A DNA stretch of 64,000 nt from CAYFYS01 sp965202905 (GTDB taxonomy: Bacteria; Pseudomonadota; Alphaproteobacteria; MPNO01). The translations under genes and the position numbers were made by a program. The DNA is taken from the NCBI GenBank assembly GCA_965202905.1, contig OZ241868.1, positions 1,178,001-1,242,000 of the forward strand, read 5' to 3'. Below the pieces are notes generated by a model, which saw nothing but the letters and a program-made list of their open reading frames with translations, had not been told where the DNA came from and did not search any database. Within the stretch, counting starts at the first letter, position 1; each line of letters begins with the position of its first letter. This document shows, one piece after another, positions 8,734 through 17,362 of the stretch.

Positions 8734-9870
8734 ATGGCGAACCCGGAAGGTCTGGGTCTTCATGTCGATCACGTCGGCAGCCTGCTGCGGCCCCCGGCGC
8801 TGCGCGAGGCGCGCGACCGCATCCTGGGCGTCCAGGACGCGAACTCCAATCTCGGCGCCCACGACAGCGCCGAACTGCGCGAGATCGAGAACGACCATAT
8901 CCGCGACGTCGTCGCGCTGCAGGAAGAGGCCGGGCTTTCGCTCGTCACCGACGGCGAGTTCCGCAGACGGAGCTGGTGGTCGGACGTCTATCTGAGCCTG
9001 ACCGGCACGGGTGTGAGCTATGACGGCCGCTCGGATGTAAAGTTCGTCAACGCCGGGGGCGAGACGCGCCCGATGCCGTCCACCGTCATCGACGGCAAGG
9101 TGAGATCGGGTGGCAGCGTCAATACCGCGCCCTTCGCCTTTCTCAAGGAGGTCGCCACCGTCACGCCGAAAATCTGCCTGCCCTCGCCGACGATGCTCCA
9201 CTTCCTGCGCGACGCCGCGGTCTTCGATTCGGCCTATCCCGACCCGGAGGATTTTTGGGCCGATGTCGTCGGCGCCTTCCGCGGCGAGGTGGCCGCGCTC
9301 GCCGAGGCCGGCTGCCGCCACATCCAGCTCGACGAAGTGATGCTTACCTTCCTGTGCGATCCGCGCCACCGCGAGATGGCGCGCGCCCGCGGCGAGGACC
9401 CGGACGAGCTGATCGAGCGCTACGCCAAGGTCGACAACGACATCCTCAACCCGCGCCCGGACGGGGTGGCGGCGACGATCCACATGTGCCGCGGCAACCT
9501 GAATGCCTTCTGGGGGGCCGAAGGCGGCTACGAGCCCGCGGCCGAGGCGATGTTCAACCGCATCGACGTCGACGGCTATCTGCTCGAATACGACACGCCG
9601 CGGGCGGGCGATTTTACGCCCCTCCGCCATGCGCCGAAGGGCAAGACGGTCCTGCTGGGCCTGATGTCGACCAAGGAGAACGCGCTCGAATCGACCGATG
9701 ACCTGCGCCGTCGGATCGACGAGGCCGGCCGGCACCTCGACCACGACCAGCTCGGCATCTGCCCGCAATGCGGATTCTCGACAAATGTCTTCGGCACCCA
9801 TTTCACCATCGAAGACGAGAAGAAAAAGCTCGCCCGCCTGGTCGAGGTCGCCGACCGGGTCTGGGGATAG
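8734..9870 (+). CDS. MetE-like methyltransferase, copy 2
   Basis: The product is 378 residues and starts with HVDHVGSLLRPPALREAR. Zinc-site candidates are His/Cys in IHMCRGNLN, Glu in LLEYDTPRAG, and Cys in GICPQCGFST. It is a distant relative of the preceding gene, not a recent duplicate, because only motif-level similarity is visible. A GGAAGGGGAGG ribosome-binding site precedes the ATG. Adjacent pairs of such proteins may act on two steps or two substrates of one methyl-transfer or thiol pathway; that is inference. Confidence 0.87.
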   Translation: MANPEGLGLHVDHVGSLLRPPALREARDRILGVQDANSNLGAHDSAELREIENDHIRDVVALQEEAGLSLVTDGEFRRRSWWSDVYLSLTGTGVSYDGRSDVKFVNAGGETRPMPSTVIDGKVRSGGSVNTAPFAFLKEVATVTPKICLPSPTMLHFLRDAAVFDSAYPDPEDFWADVVGAFRGEVAALAEAGCRHIQLDEVMLTFLCDPRHREMARARGEDPDELIERYAKVDNDILNPRPDGVAATIHMCRGNLNAFWGAEGGYEPAAEAMFNRIDVDGYLLEYDTPRAGDFTPLRHAPKGKTVLLGLMSTKENALESTDDLRRRIDEAGRHLDHDQLGICPQCGFSTNVFGTHFTIEDEKKKLARLVEVADRVWG

Positions 9871-9985
9871 GACAATTTCGGGGTCGACCGGCACAGCGCC
9901 GTCGGCAGTGGCGCCTTCGGCCGGGGTGGCGGCGGCCTCGGCAATCCTTGTAGTCTAAACGGATTCCGCCGGACCGGAGGAGGCC

Positions 9986-11254
9986 ATGAACAACGATGCC
10001 ACCCGAAAGATTCGGCCGTCTCTGGGCGTATCCGCCGCCCGATTTCCTCTATCTCGACGTTCCCCGAGCCCGCGCGCGCCTTGGTGCAGCGAGACTTCGA
10101 CAAGGCGCAAGACTCCCTTGCGGAGGATTTCAGGGGAATAACCTCCGGCGGCGTTCCGCCCGAGGGGCTTTTTCCGGTCCTGCAAACCGGCGTTTCGCTG
10201 GAGCCTGTCGTCGCGGCGGCGAACGCCTTCAGGGGCTCACTGAGGCAGGACCAATGGCGCGATGCGCATTTCGACATCGACGACCGCGCCTGGCGGTCGT
10301 GGCACAACATGCACGTTTTCCTGATACGCCACGGCCTGCTGCTCGACGACCTCGCGCCGGCGCAACGAAAGGCGGCGCTGCGCCTGATCGAGGCGAGATC
10401 GAGCGCGGCCGGCTACGAGTCCGCGCGCGACCTCATGAAGCTCAACGAGCACGCCGGCGAGATCACCGGCAACATGGCCGAGTTCGGCGAGTGGTACTAC
10501 TGGATCAGCATCTTCGGCGAGCCCGTCGATGACCGAGCCCTGGGGCTGGCAGATCGACAGGCGCCATCTGATCGTCAACTGTTTCATCTATGGCGACCAG
10601 ATGGTGATGACGCCGGACTTCCGAGGCTCCGAACCGGTGCGCGCGGAGTCTGGAAAATATGCAGGCACGCACGTCTTCGACGACGAGCAGTCGCGCGGGC
10701 TGGAGTTCATGCAGGCGCTGTCGCCCGAACAGCAGCGCCGCGCGGTCATCGGCACGGCCTTGCCGCGCGATGTCTTCACCACCGCCCAGGTGGACAATCT
10801 CGATCTGGACTATGCGGGGCTGCGCTCCGAATCGCTGGCGCCGCGGCAGCAGGAACTGCTACTGAGCCTGATCGGGACCTATGTCGGACGCATCCGCCCG
10901 GGCCACGCCGAAATCCGCATGGACGAGGCGAGGCGGCATCTCACCGATACCTGTTTCGGATGGATCGGCGAGCACGGCGAGGCGCGCCCGTTCTACTACC
11001 GCGTCCACAGCCCGGTCATCCTGATCGAATTCGACCATCTGCCCGGCATCATCTGGGACAATACGGAGCCGACCCGCGACCATGTTCACACCATCGTGCG
11101 AACGCCCAACGGCAACGACTACGGGCGCGATCTGCTGCGCCGGCACTACCGGTCGCATGACCATTCCCACCCGCCACTGACCACCGGCGCGGGCTGGCGT
11201 AACCACCGGAAGCGGGCATGGCGGGATTGCTTAGAGAGCGGCCCGGCCCGATAG
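9986..11254 (+). pseudogene. DUF3500 family protein, split by a frameshift
   Basis: From about 10081 the first frame reads VQRDFDKAQDSLAEDFRG and later LMKLNEHAGEITGNMAEFGEWYYWISIFGEP. Similarity then moves to a second frame near 10520, reading MTEPWGWQIDRRHLIVNCF and on to FDHLPGIIWDNTEPTRDHVH and GNDYGRDLLRRHYRSH. The order and the C-terminal motifs fit DUF3500 proteins, which are of unknown function. One extra base around 10520 explains the split. The start is uncertain: an ATG at 9986 has a good GGAGGAGG site but is in the wrong frame, so a second indel near the start is possible. Confidence 0.7.
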
Positions 11255-11805
11255 CGATGGGGCTTGCCGAGGAACTCGCCCGCAGCTTTCCTGAGCACTT
11301 TCGGGTGCTGATCCTCGACAACGAGGTCACGGTCGACGCCTTCGTCACCGAACCGCCGCTGTCCTGGGCGCGGCTGACCGCGGCCGATGGGACTTACCGG
11401 GTGGGCGCGGGCTATCCCGGCCTGTTGACCGCGGCCGAGGCAAGGCGGGAAAAGCTCAACTGGGACCGGGTCCGCGGAGATGTTCTGATGACCTCGCTGG
11501 CCGCGCTCGATGAGCGCATCGACCTGATCGCGCTCGGCAACAACGCTGGCCAGGGCCTGCCCCTGGCCCTTTCGGTGCCCGAGGCGCTGCGGCGCGATGC
11601 GGGCGTTGTCCTCTACGGCGCCTCGCTGCCGGAACGGCCCGGTTACGAGGACGCGGGTTATCGGCGGTTTTGCCCGCGCGACGCCCTGATCGGCCGGGTC
11701 GGCGGGCTGGCGGCCGGACGGCCCGTGGCGCTGGGCTTCATCAACACCATCAAGCACAACGAGCAGAACTATCACACGCCCTGGACCGGACGCGAGAGCG
11801 CTTAG
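11218..11805 (+). CDS. Conserved hypothetical protein
   Basis: This 195-residue protein has no family I can name with confidence. Recognisable stretches are FRVLILDNEVTVDAFVTEPPLSW, LIALGNNAGQGLPLA, GVVLYGASLPERPGYE and VALGFINTIKHNEQNYH. It is rich in short hydrophobic strands and has no signal peptide or membrane segments. The first ATG overlaps the end of the DUF3500 gene by 37 bases. An in-frame ATG at 11257 gives a cleaner, non-overlapping start and could be the true one. Its position just before the selenium genes is noted, but no functional link can be shown. Confidence 0.65.
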   Translation: MAGLLRERPGPIAMGLAEELARSFPEHFRVLILDNEVTVDAFVTEPPLSWARLTAADGTYRVGAGYPGLLTAAEARREKLNWDRVRGDVLMTSLAALDERIDLIALGNNAGQGLPLALSVPEALRRDAGVVLYGASLPERPGYEDAGYRRFCPRDALIGRVGGLAAGRPVALGFINTIKHNEQNYHTPWTGRESA

Positions 11806-11958
11806 GCAGCGGCAGGCTTCGATGCGTTCCTCTTATCGACACGGCGCGGCAGGAACGCCGCTACGGCGTCGCCGCGGCGATCAGGCTGTTGCCTTTTCGT
11901 CGGGAACCCGCGCATATCCTTCGACGCTGGCCGTCCAGAAGGCCGTCCGGGAGAGGCG

Positions 11959-14223
11959 ATGAGAAGCTCAGTCACGCCGGTCATCAAGGACTTGGTGCTG
12001 ATCGGCGGTGGGCACAGCCATGTCGCGGTCCTCAAGCGATTCGGCATGAAGCCGATCCCGGGCGTCCGGTTGACGGTGATCTGTCGCGATGTCCATACGC
12101 CCTATTCGGGCATGCTGCCGGGCTATGTGGCCGGCCATTACGGCTTTGATGACGCCCATATCGACCTCGGCGCGCTGGCCCGCTTCGCCGACGCGCGGTT
12201 CTTCCACAGCGAGGTCATCGGGCTCGATCTGAACGACAAGCGGATCGTTTGCGACAACCGGCCGGCGGTGCCCTTTGACCTCCTGTCGCTCAACGTCGGT
12301 TCGACGCCGCGCACGGCCGATGTCAGCGGCGCGACCGAGACCGCAGTGCCGGTCAAGCCGATCAACCGCTTCCTCGACCGCTGGGAGGCGCTGACCAGCC
12401 GCGCCGTGAGCCGCGACGGCCCGATGAGCATCGCCGTGGTCGGGGCCGGCGCCGGTGGCGTGGAGATTCTTCTGGCGATCCAGCACCGGCTGGAGCGGCT
12501 CCGGGCCGCGGCCGGGCGCAACGGCGAGATCACCTATCACCTGTTCTACGACACGCTTGATATACTGCCGACCCATGACGCCAGGGTCATACGCGCCTTC
12601 CGCGATGTGCTGGCGCGCCGCGGCGTCAGCCTGTACGGCGGATCGCCCGTCGTGGAGGTCAAGCGGGGCTGGCTGCGCAACGGCGCGGGCAAGGCGATCG
12701 AGGCCGACGAGATTCTTTGGGTCACCGCAGCCGGCGCGCCGGCTTGGCCGGGTGCGGCCGGGCTGGCGGTCGACGAACAGGGCTTCGTCAAGGTCTCCGA
12801 TACGCTCCAGTCGGTCTCGCATCCCGACGTGTTCGCGGCCGGCGATCTGGCCAGCATGGTCAACCATCCGCGGCCCAAATCCGGCGTCTTCGCCGTCCGC
12901 CAGGGCAAGCCGCTCGCGCGCAACCTGCAGCGCATGCTGCTCGGCCGCGCGCCGCGCCCGTTCGCGCCGCAGAAGCGGTTCCTCAGCCTGATCTCGACAG
13001 GAGACAAGTACGCCGTCGCCTCGCGCGGCGCGTTCTCGCTCAAGGGCCGCGCGATCTGGACCTGGAAGGACTGGATCGACCGGCGGTTCATGGACAAGTT
13101 CAACGACCTGCCCGAGATGGAGGACGACGAGAAGACCGATGTGCCCGACGGCCTCGCCGGGGCCGACGTGATCAAGGAGATTTCCGCGATCGCAATGCGC
13201 TGCGGCGGCTGCGGCGCCAAGGTCGGCGCGACCGTCCTGGGGCGGGCGATCAACGGCCTGAAGCCAGTGCCTCGGCAAGACGTGCTGATCGGCCTGCACG
13301 AACCCGACGACGCCGCGGTCGTCGAGGTGCCGTCGGGCAAGGCGGTCGTCCAGACCATCGATTCCTTTCGGGCGATGATCGACGACCCCTATGTATTCGG
13401 CAAGATTGCCGCCAACCACAGCCTGGGCGACATCTACGCCATGGGCGGCGAGCCACAGACCGCGCTCGCGGTGGCCACCGTGCCATTCGGCATCGAGACC
13501 AAGGTCGAAGACACGCTGACCCAGATGATGGCCGGCGCGATGGAGGTGCTGGACGATGCCGGCGCCGCGCTGGTCGGCGGGCATACCAGCGAGGGCGCGG
13601 AGCTGTCGCTCGGCTTTTCGATCAACGGGCTGATCGATCGCGAGAACGTGATGCGCAAGGGCGGGCTGATCCCCGGCGACACAGTGGTGCTGACCAAGCC
13701 CATCGGCACCGGGACCCTGTTCGCCGCCGACATGCGCCACCAGGCCAAGGGCCGCTGGATCACCGCCGCGCTGGACTCGATGACCCAGTCCAACCGGGCC
13801 GGCGCGCAGTGCCTGCTGGAGCACGGCGCACACGCCTGCACCGATGTGACCGGGTTCGGGCTGCTGGGCCATCTGGTAGAGATGATCCGCGCCTCCGAGG
13901 TCGATGTCGAGCTCGACCTCGGCGACATCCCGTTCCTGGAGGGCGCGGAGGAGACGGTGCGCGCCGGCATCGTGAGCTCCTTGCAGCCGCAGAACGTGCG
14001 GCTGCGCCGGGCGGTGGCCAATCTGGAGGAGGCCGGCAGGGACCCGCGCTATCCGCTGCTGTTCGACCCGCAGACCTCGGGCGGGCTGCTGGCCAGCATA
14101 CCGCCCGGACGGGCCGCGGACTGCGTCTCCGCGCTGCGCGGGCTGGGCTATTCGTGGGCGGCCGCGATCGGGCGGGTGGTGCCGCAGGGCAACCAGCTCG
14201 AGCCGATCACCGTGCGCTCATAG
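11959..14223 (+). CDS. selD: Fusion of pyridine-nucleotide-disulfide-type oxidoreductase and selenide, water dikinase (SelD)
   Basis: This 754-residue fusion has an N-terminal half of about 400 residues that is an NDH-2-like FAD/NAD(P) oxidoreductase: GGGHSHVAVLKRF at about 12, a second dinucleotide site IAVVGAGAGGVEI near 158-170, and FAAGDLASM. The C-terminal half is SelD, which makes selenophosphate from selenide and ATP. Cys418-G-A-Lys421 matches the C-x-x-K active pair of E. coli SelD (Cys17, Lys20). NHSLGDIYAMGGEPQTALA, GHTSEGAELSLGFSINGLI and TSGGLL complete the domain. The enzyme uses Cys, not Sec. The oxidoreductase may supply selenide or reductant; this is inference. It converges with senB, so selenophosphate can feed selenoneine synthesis and, plausibly, the Sec pathway. 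Confidence 0.93.
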   Translation: MRSSVTPVIKDLVLIGGGHSHVAVLKRFGMKPIPGVRLTVICRDVHTPYSGMLPGYVAGHYGFDDAHIDLGALARFADARFFHSEVIGLDLNDKRIVCDNRPAVPFDLLSLNVGSTPRTADVSGATETAVPVKPINRFLDRWEALTSRAVSRDGPMSIAVVGAGAGGVEILLAIQHRLERLRAAAGRNGEITYHLFYDTLDILPTHDARVIRAFRDVLARRGVSLYGGSPVVEVKRGWLRNGAGKAIEADEILWVTAAGAPAWPGAAGLAVDEQGFVKVSDTLQSVSHPDVFAAGDLASMVNHPRPKSGVFAVRQGKPLARNLQRMLLGRAPRPFAPQKRFLSLISTGDKYAVASRGAFSLKGRAIWTWKDWIDRRFMDKFNDLPEMEDDEKTDVPDGLAGADVIKEISAIAMRCGGCGAKVGATVLGRAINGLKPVPRQDVLIGLHEPDDAAVVEVPSGKAVVQTIDSFRAMIDDPYVFGKIAANHSLGDIYAMGGEPQTALAVATVPFGIETKVEDTLTQMMAGAMEVLDDAGAALVGGHTSEGAELSLGFSINGLIDRENVMRKGGLIPGDTVVLTKPIGTGTLFAADMRHQAKGRWITAALDSMTQSNRAGAQCLLEHGAHACTDVTGFGLLGHLVEMIRASEVDVELDLGDIPFLEGAEETVRAGIVSSLQPQNVRLRRAVANLEEAGRDPRYPLLFDPQTSGGLLASIPPGRAADCVSALRGLGYSWAAAIGRVVPQGNQLEPITVRS

Positions 14224-14252
14224 CGCGCTTTGGGGAACCGATAATTCGTCGC

Positions 14253-14268
14253 CCCCGCGAACGCGGGG
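14253..14268. terminator. Short perfect hairpin between convergent selD and senB
   Basis: CCCCGCG-AA-CGCGGGG is a perfect 7-bp inverted repeat 30 bases past the selD stop and about 120 bases from the senB stop. There is no U-tract on either strand. It may work as a bidirectional terminator or mRNA 3' end stabiliser. It could equally be one copy of a dispersed palindromic repeat. Confidence 0.5.
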
Positions 14269-14390
14269 ACCGACGTCCCGAGAGCGGCCGGACGAACAGC
14301 GGCCGATGCGCTCCCGCACTACCCGTTCGAGTCGGATCGGCGGGGGCCGCGCCCGGCCATCCAACGCCAGCGATACGCGGTCGGGCAGAC

Positions 14391-15347
14391 TCACCCCGTC
14401 AAATCCGCCAGCAGACCCCGCCAAGCCTCCTCCTCCCGCGCCGGATCGAAGAGCGGCGCCCGCAGGCGACACTGCGCCTCGATCTCCGCCAGGAAAGCGG
14501 GCTCGGTCTCGGCCTTCCACAGGACATCGGCCAGCGCCCGGGTATCCTGGACCGGATAGGTGCCGGCATAGTCCTCGCCGAGCAGGCCGGTGTTGCCCTC
14601 GATGTCCGAGGCGATGACGGGCACGCCCGCAACGAGCGCCTCGGAAACCGCGTTGGCACCGCCCTCCATCACCGAACTGATCACCATCGCGTGGCTGCGC
14701 CGGAACTGCCGCCGGACCGCGCCGCCCGGCACCTCGCCCCGCCAGAGGAAGCGCGGATTGTCCGCCATCTCGCGGGCCGCCCGGCCGGCCCAGTCCGCAT
14801 CGTGCGCCTTGCCGAGCTGGATGACCCGCAGCCGGGAGCCGGCCGGCACAAGCCGCGCGGCAAAGGCGGTGCGGAGCGAATCCTTCTCGTCGCGCAGGTG
14901 GCCGATGACACAGACATCGAAGGTCCGCGCGCTCGGCCGCCGCGCACCGGTAAGCGGCGGCGCCGACTGGTGGATGACCCGCAGCTTCCCGTGGAAGCGC
15001 CGCGGCGCCGCCCGGTCGACCAGCCCATGCAGGCAGACCAGCGCGGAGGCGCGCTCCATCGAGGCCAGCGTCTCCTCCGGATGGCTGTGCTGGAACCGAT
15101 AGATATCGGTCCCGGCAAGGCAGACCACCAGCGGCCGGCCGGGGTGAGCTTGCGCGAAGCGGGCGATGGAGGCGGCGCTGCGCCAAGCATGGATCGCGAC
15201 CATCATGTCGGCATCGCAGCGCTCGTCGGTATCGGCGATCGCGACCCTGTGGCCGAGCCGTCGCAGAATCCGCGCCCAGCGCACCGCGGTGGTGCGGTTT
15301 CCCGCGCGCGAGCGTTTTCCGGCCGGGGTGACGAGGCTAATATTCAC
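14391..15347 (-). CDS. senB: Selenosugar synthase SenB-like glycosyltransferase (TIGR04348 type)
   Basis: The product has 318 residues and starts MNISLVTPAGKRSRAGNRTTA. It has a GT4-like fold with VVCLAGTDIYRFQ, a second Rossmann half from VCVIGHLRDEKDSLRTAFAA, and the sugar-nucleotide signature SSVMEGGANAVSEALVAGVP. This N-terminus and the adjacency to an EgtB-like gene are diagnostic for SenB. SenB joins selenophosphate to UDP-N-acetylglucosamine (or a similar UDP-sugar), making the selenosugar used by SenA. It is divergent from senA with only 26 bases between the two starts, so both promoters must overlap the neighbouring gene or be compact. Assignment rests on family resemblance and context. 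Confidence 0.85.
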   Translation of the reverse strand: MNISLVTPAGKRSRAGNRTTAVRWARILRRLGHRVAIADTDERCDADMMVAIHAWRSAASIARFAQAHPGRPLVVCLAGTDIYRFQHSHPEETLASMERASALVCLHGLVDRAAPRRFHGKLRVIHQSAPPLTGARRPSARTFDVCVIGHLRDEKDSLRTAFAARLVPAGSRLRVIQLGKAHDADWAGRAAREMADNPRFLWRGEVPGGAVRRQFRRSHAMVISSVMEGGANAVSEALVAGVPVIASDIEGNTGLLGEDYAGTYPVQDTRALADVLWKAETEPAFLAEIEAQCRLRAPLFDPAREEEAWRGLLADLTG

Positions 15348-15373
15348 GGACGCTTGAAATCGGTGGACCCTCC

Positions 15374-16675
15374 ATGACCGCCCCCGTGCCGACCGAGCGC
15401 CTCGCGGCGATGATGCGAAGCGCGCACCAGCGTTCGATGGAAATGCTCGACGGCCTGTCGGCCGACCAGCTTATCGGACCCAGGCTTCCCACGGTCAACC
15501 CGCTGTTGTGGGAGGTGGGCCATGTCGCCTGGTTCCACGAGTATTTCATCCTGCGGCGCGTCTACGGTCACGAGCCGCTGCTCGAGCGCGGCGACGCCCT
15601 TTACGACTCGATCGCGATCGCCCACCAGACCCGCTGGGATTTACCGATCTATTCGCTGGAGGAGATGCGCGCCTATACCGCCAGGGTGCTTGAGACCCTA
15701 ATCGGCCGGTTGGGGGACGGCATGGCCGAGGAGCGCGAGACCTTCCTGTACAAATTCACCGCCTTCCACGAGGACATGCATGACGAGGCCTTCCTGTGGG
15801 CCCGCCAGACCCACGGCTACCATGCCCCGACCCTGCACCCGGACGGCCCGCGCGAGAAACACGTCCCGGCGCGCGGCGGTCTGGCGAGCGATGTCGGGAT
15901 CCCGGGCGGGTGGTTCCGGCTCGGTTCGCCGCCGGAGGCCGATTTCCTGTTCGACAACGAGAAATGGGCCCACGATGCCTGGGTGGCGCCCTTCCGAATG
16001 GCTCGCGCCCCGGTGACCAATGCCGAGTTCGCCGCCTTCGTCGCCGATGGCGGCTACGAACGGCAGGATTTCTGGGGCGCCGACGGCTGGCGCTGGCGCA
16101 CCGGGACCGGGGCGAACCACCCGGTATTCTGGCGTCCCGATGGCGGCGGATGGCAGCTTCGCCGATTCGACCGGTGGCGCGACCTGCCGCCGGACGAGCC
16201 GGTCATCCACGTCAACTGGCACGAGGCAAGCGCCTGGTGCCGCTGGGCAGGCCGACGGCTGCCGAGCGAGGCGGAATGGGAGTTCGCCGCGACCATGCGC
16301 GAAGCGTCGGGCCGAAGCCTGGTCAAGGCGCGCTATCCCTGGGGGGCCGACCTGCCGGAGCCGCGCCATGCCAACCTCGACGGCTTCGCGCTTGGCCCGG
16401 TCGATGTCGCCGCGCATGCTGACGGCGACAGCTTCTGGGGCTGCCGCCAGATGCTCGGCAATGTCTGGGAATGGACCGCGGACACGTTCGGCCCCTTCCC
16501 TGGCTTCTCGCCCGACGACTACAAGGAATATTCCGAGCCCCTGTTCGGCGATACCAAGGTGCTGCGCGGCGGCGCCTGGACCACGCGCGCGCGGCTGGCG
16601 AACCCGAACTACCGCAACTATTTCGGGCCCGAGCGACGGGACGTCTTCGTCGGCTTCCGGACTTGCGCCCTGTGA
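15374..16675 (+). CDS. senA: Selenoneine synthase SenA-like (EgtB paralogue, DinB_2 plus FGE-sulfatase domains)
   Basis: The product has 433 residues. An N-terminal DinB-like domain carries the iron ligands His50 (in GHVAWFHE), His132 and His136 (in FHEDMHDE), matching His51/134/138 of EgtB. The C-terminal formylglycine-generating-enzyme-like domain has VNWHEASAWCRWAGRRLPSE and GNVWEWTAD, ending FVGFRTCAL. SenA oxidatively joins a selenosugar to hercynine, and a lyase step then gives selenoneine. An EgtB ergothioneine role is the alternative, but adjacent senB and selD favour SenA. No EgtD histidine methyltransferase is in the window, so hercynine must come from elsewhere. The head-to-head start with senB suggests co-regulation. 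Confidence 0.87.
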   Translation: MTAPVPTERLAAMMRSAHQRSMEMLDGLSADQLIGPRLPTVNPLLWEVGHVAWFHEYFILRRVYGHEPLLERGDALYDSIAIAHQTRWDLPIYSLEEMRAYTARVLETLIGRLGDGMAEERETFLYKFTAFHEDMHDEAFLWARQTHGYHAPTLHPDGPREKHVPARGGLASDVGIPGGWFRLGSPPEADFLFDNEKWAHDAWVAPFRMARAPVTNAEFAAFVADGGYERQDFWGADGWRWRTGTGANHPVFWRPDGGGWQLRRFDRWRDLPPDEPVIHVNWHEASAWCRWAGRRLPSEAEWEFAATMREASGRSLVKARYPWGADLPEPRHANLDGFALGPVDVAAHADGDSFWGCRQMLGNVWEWTADTFGPFPGFSPDDYKEYSEPLFGDTKVLRGGAWTTRARLANPNYRNYFGPERRDVFVGFRTCAL

Positions 16676-16817
16676 GCCGCCCGGTCTCGATCGGATCTCA
16701 AGGGTCTTTTCAAAGCTGCCGGCCCCGCGGACAGAGCATCCGAACGATGTTTTCCGCGAGCGATGCCGCGGCGGCGGTCCAAAGGCCGAACGAGAAGACC
16801 GGGACAGTGGCGAACGG

Positions 16818-17362
16818 TCAGCCCATCGGCTGCGCCAGCGCGACCACGCCGTAACGCAGCGTGATCCGCCGCGCCAACACCGGGTCTTCGAGCGCGATCT
16901 CGAATGCGTCCGAGGTCACGGGCGCGGTCGTCTCGAGCCCGGCGCACAGCACCGCGCAACCCGGCGGAAGCTCCGCCTCAACCACCAGCGCGCCCACCGA
17001 TCCTTCTCGCCCGGGCGCTGAGCACCAGCGCGTCCGCGTGATCGGCGGGGTCTGCATAGCGCCAGACCTCGCGGCAGACCGGCTTTGCGCAGGCGAGCCT
17101 GCCCGACGGCTCGTCGGGCCGCCGATGGTCCGAGGCGACGCCGATCAACATCCCGGCGCCGGCGCCGATCAGCGCCACGGCGGCATCGGCCACCGTCCCG
17201 GCGCCGACCACCTGGGAAGCCGGGGGCCGTGGTCAGCCGGTCGACGGGCGCCGGGCTCCTTGCGGCGCTGCGGGCAACCGCGAGCGTGTCGATCAAGAGG
17301 TCGGGCGTTACGACGAATGCCGTCTCATGCACATGGGGCCGGAAGACGAAAGTCGTCGTCAT
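16818..17362 (-). pseudogene. Hypothetical protein gene with two frameshifts
   Basis: The start MTTTFVFRPHVHETAFVVTP overlaps the stop of the upstream BNR-like gene (ATGA), so it was the second gene of that operon. Coding similarity passes from LLIDTLAVARSAARSPAPVD into a second frame (near 17220; VVGAGTVADAAVALIGAGAG, then HADALVLSARA). A third frame (near 17005) continues as GSVGALVVEAELPPGCAVL and ends VVALAQPMG. Repaired, it would be about 180 residues. I do not recognise the family. Codon-position bias is kept in each piece, so decay is recent or the indels are sequencing errors. Confidence 0.55.

Noticed and set aside
10500..10540. Programmed ribosomal frameshift in the DUF3500 gene
   Set aside because: No slippery heptamer or stimulatory hairpin was seen at the junction; a simple indel is more likely.
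12717..15377. Very long plus-strand open frame of 886 residues across selD and senB
   Set aside because: It is a shadow frame with arginine/alanine-rich translation and no family motif, and it runs through two recognised genes in other frames. Several other long GC-rich frames (for example 54534-55901, 58607-59956 and 11968-13872) were set aside for the same reason.
15374..16675. Plain ergothioneine EgtB
   Set aside because: Possible by fold and iron ligands, but direct pairing with a SenB-type glycosyltransferase and SelD, and the absence of egtD or egtC, favour SenA.
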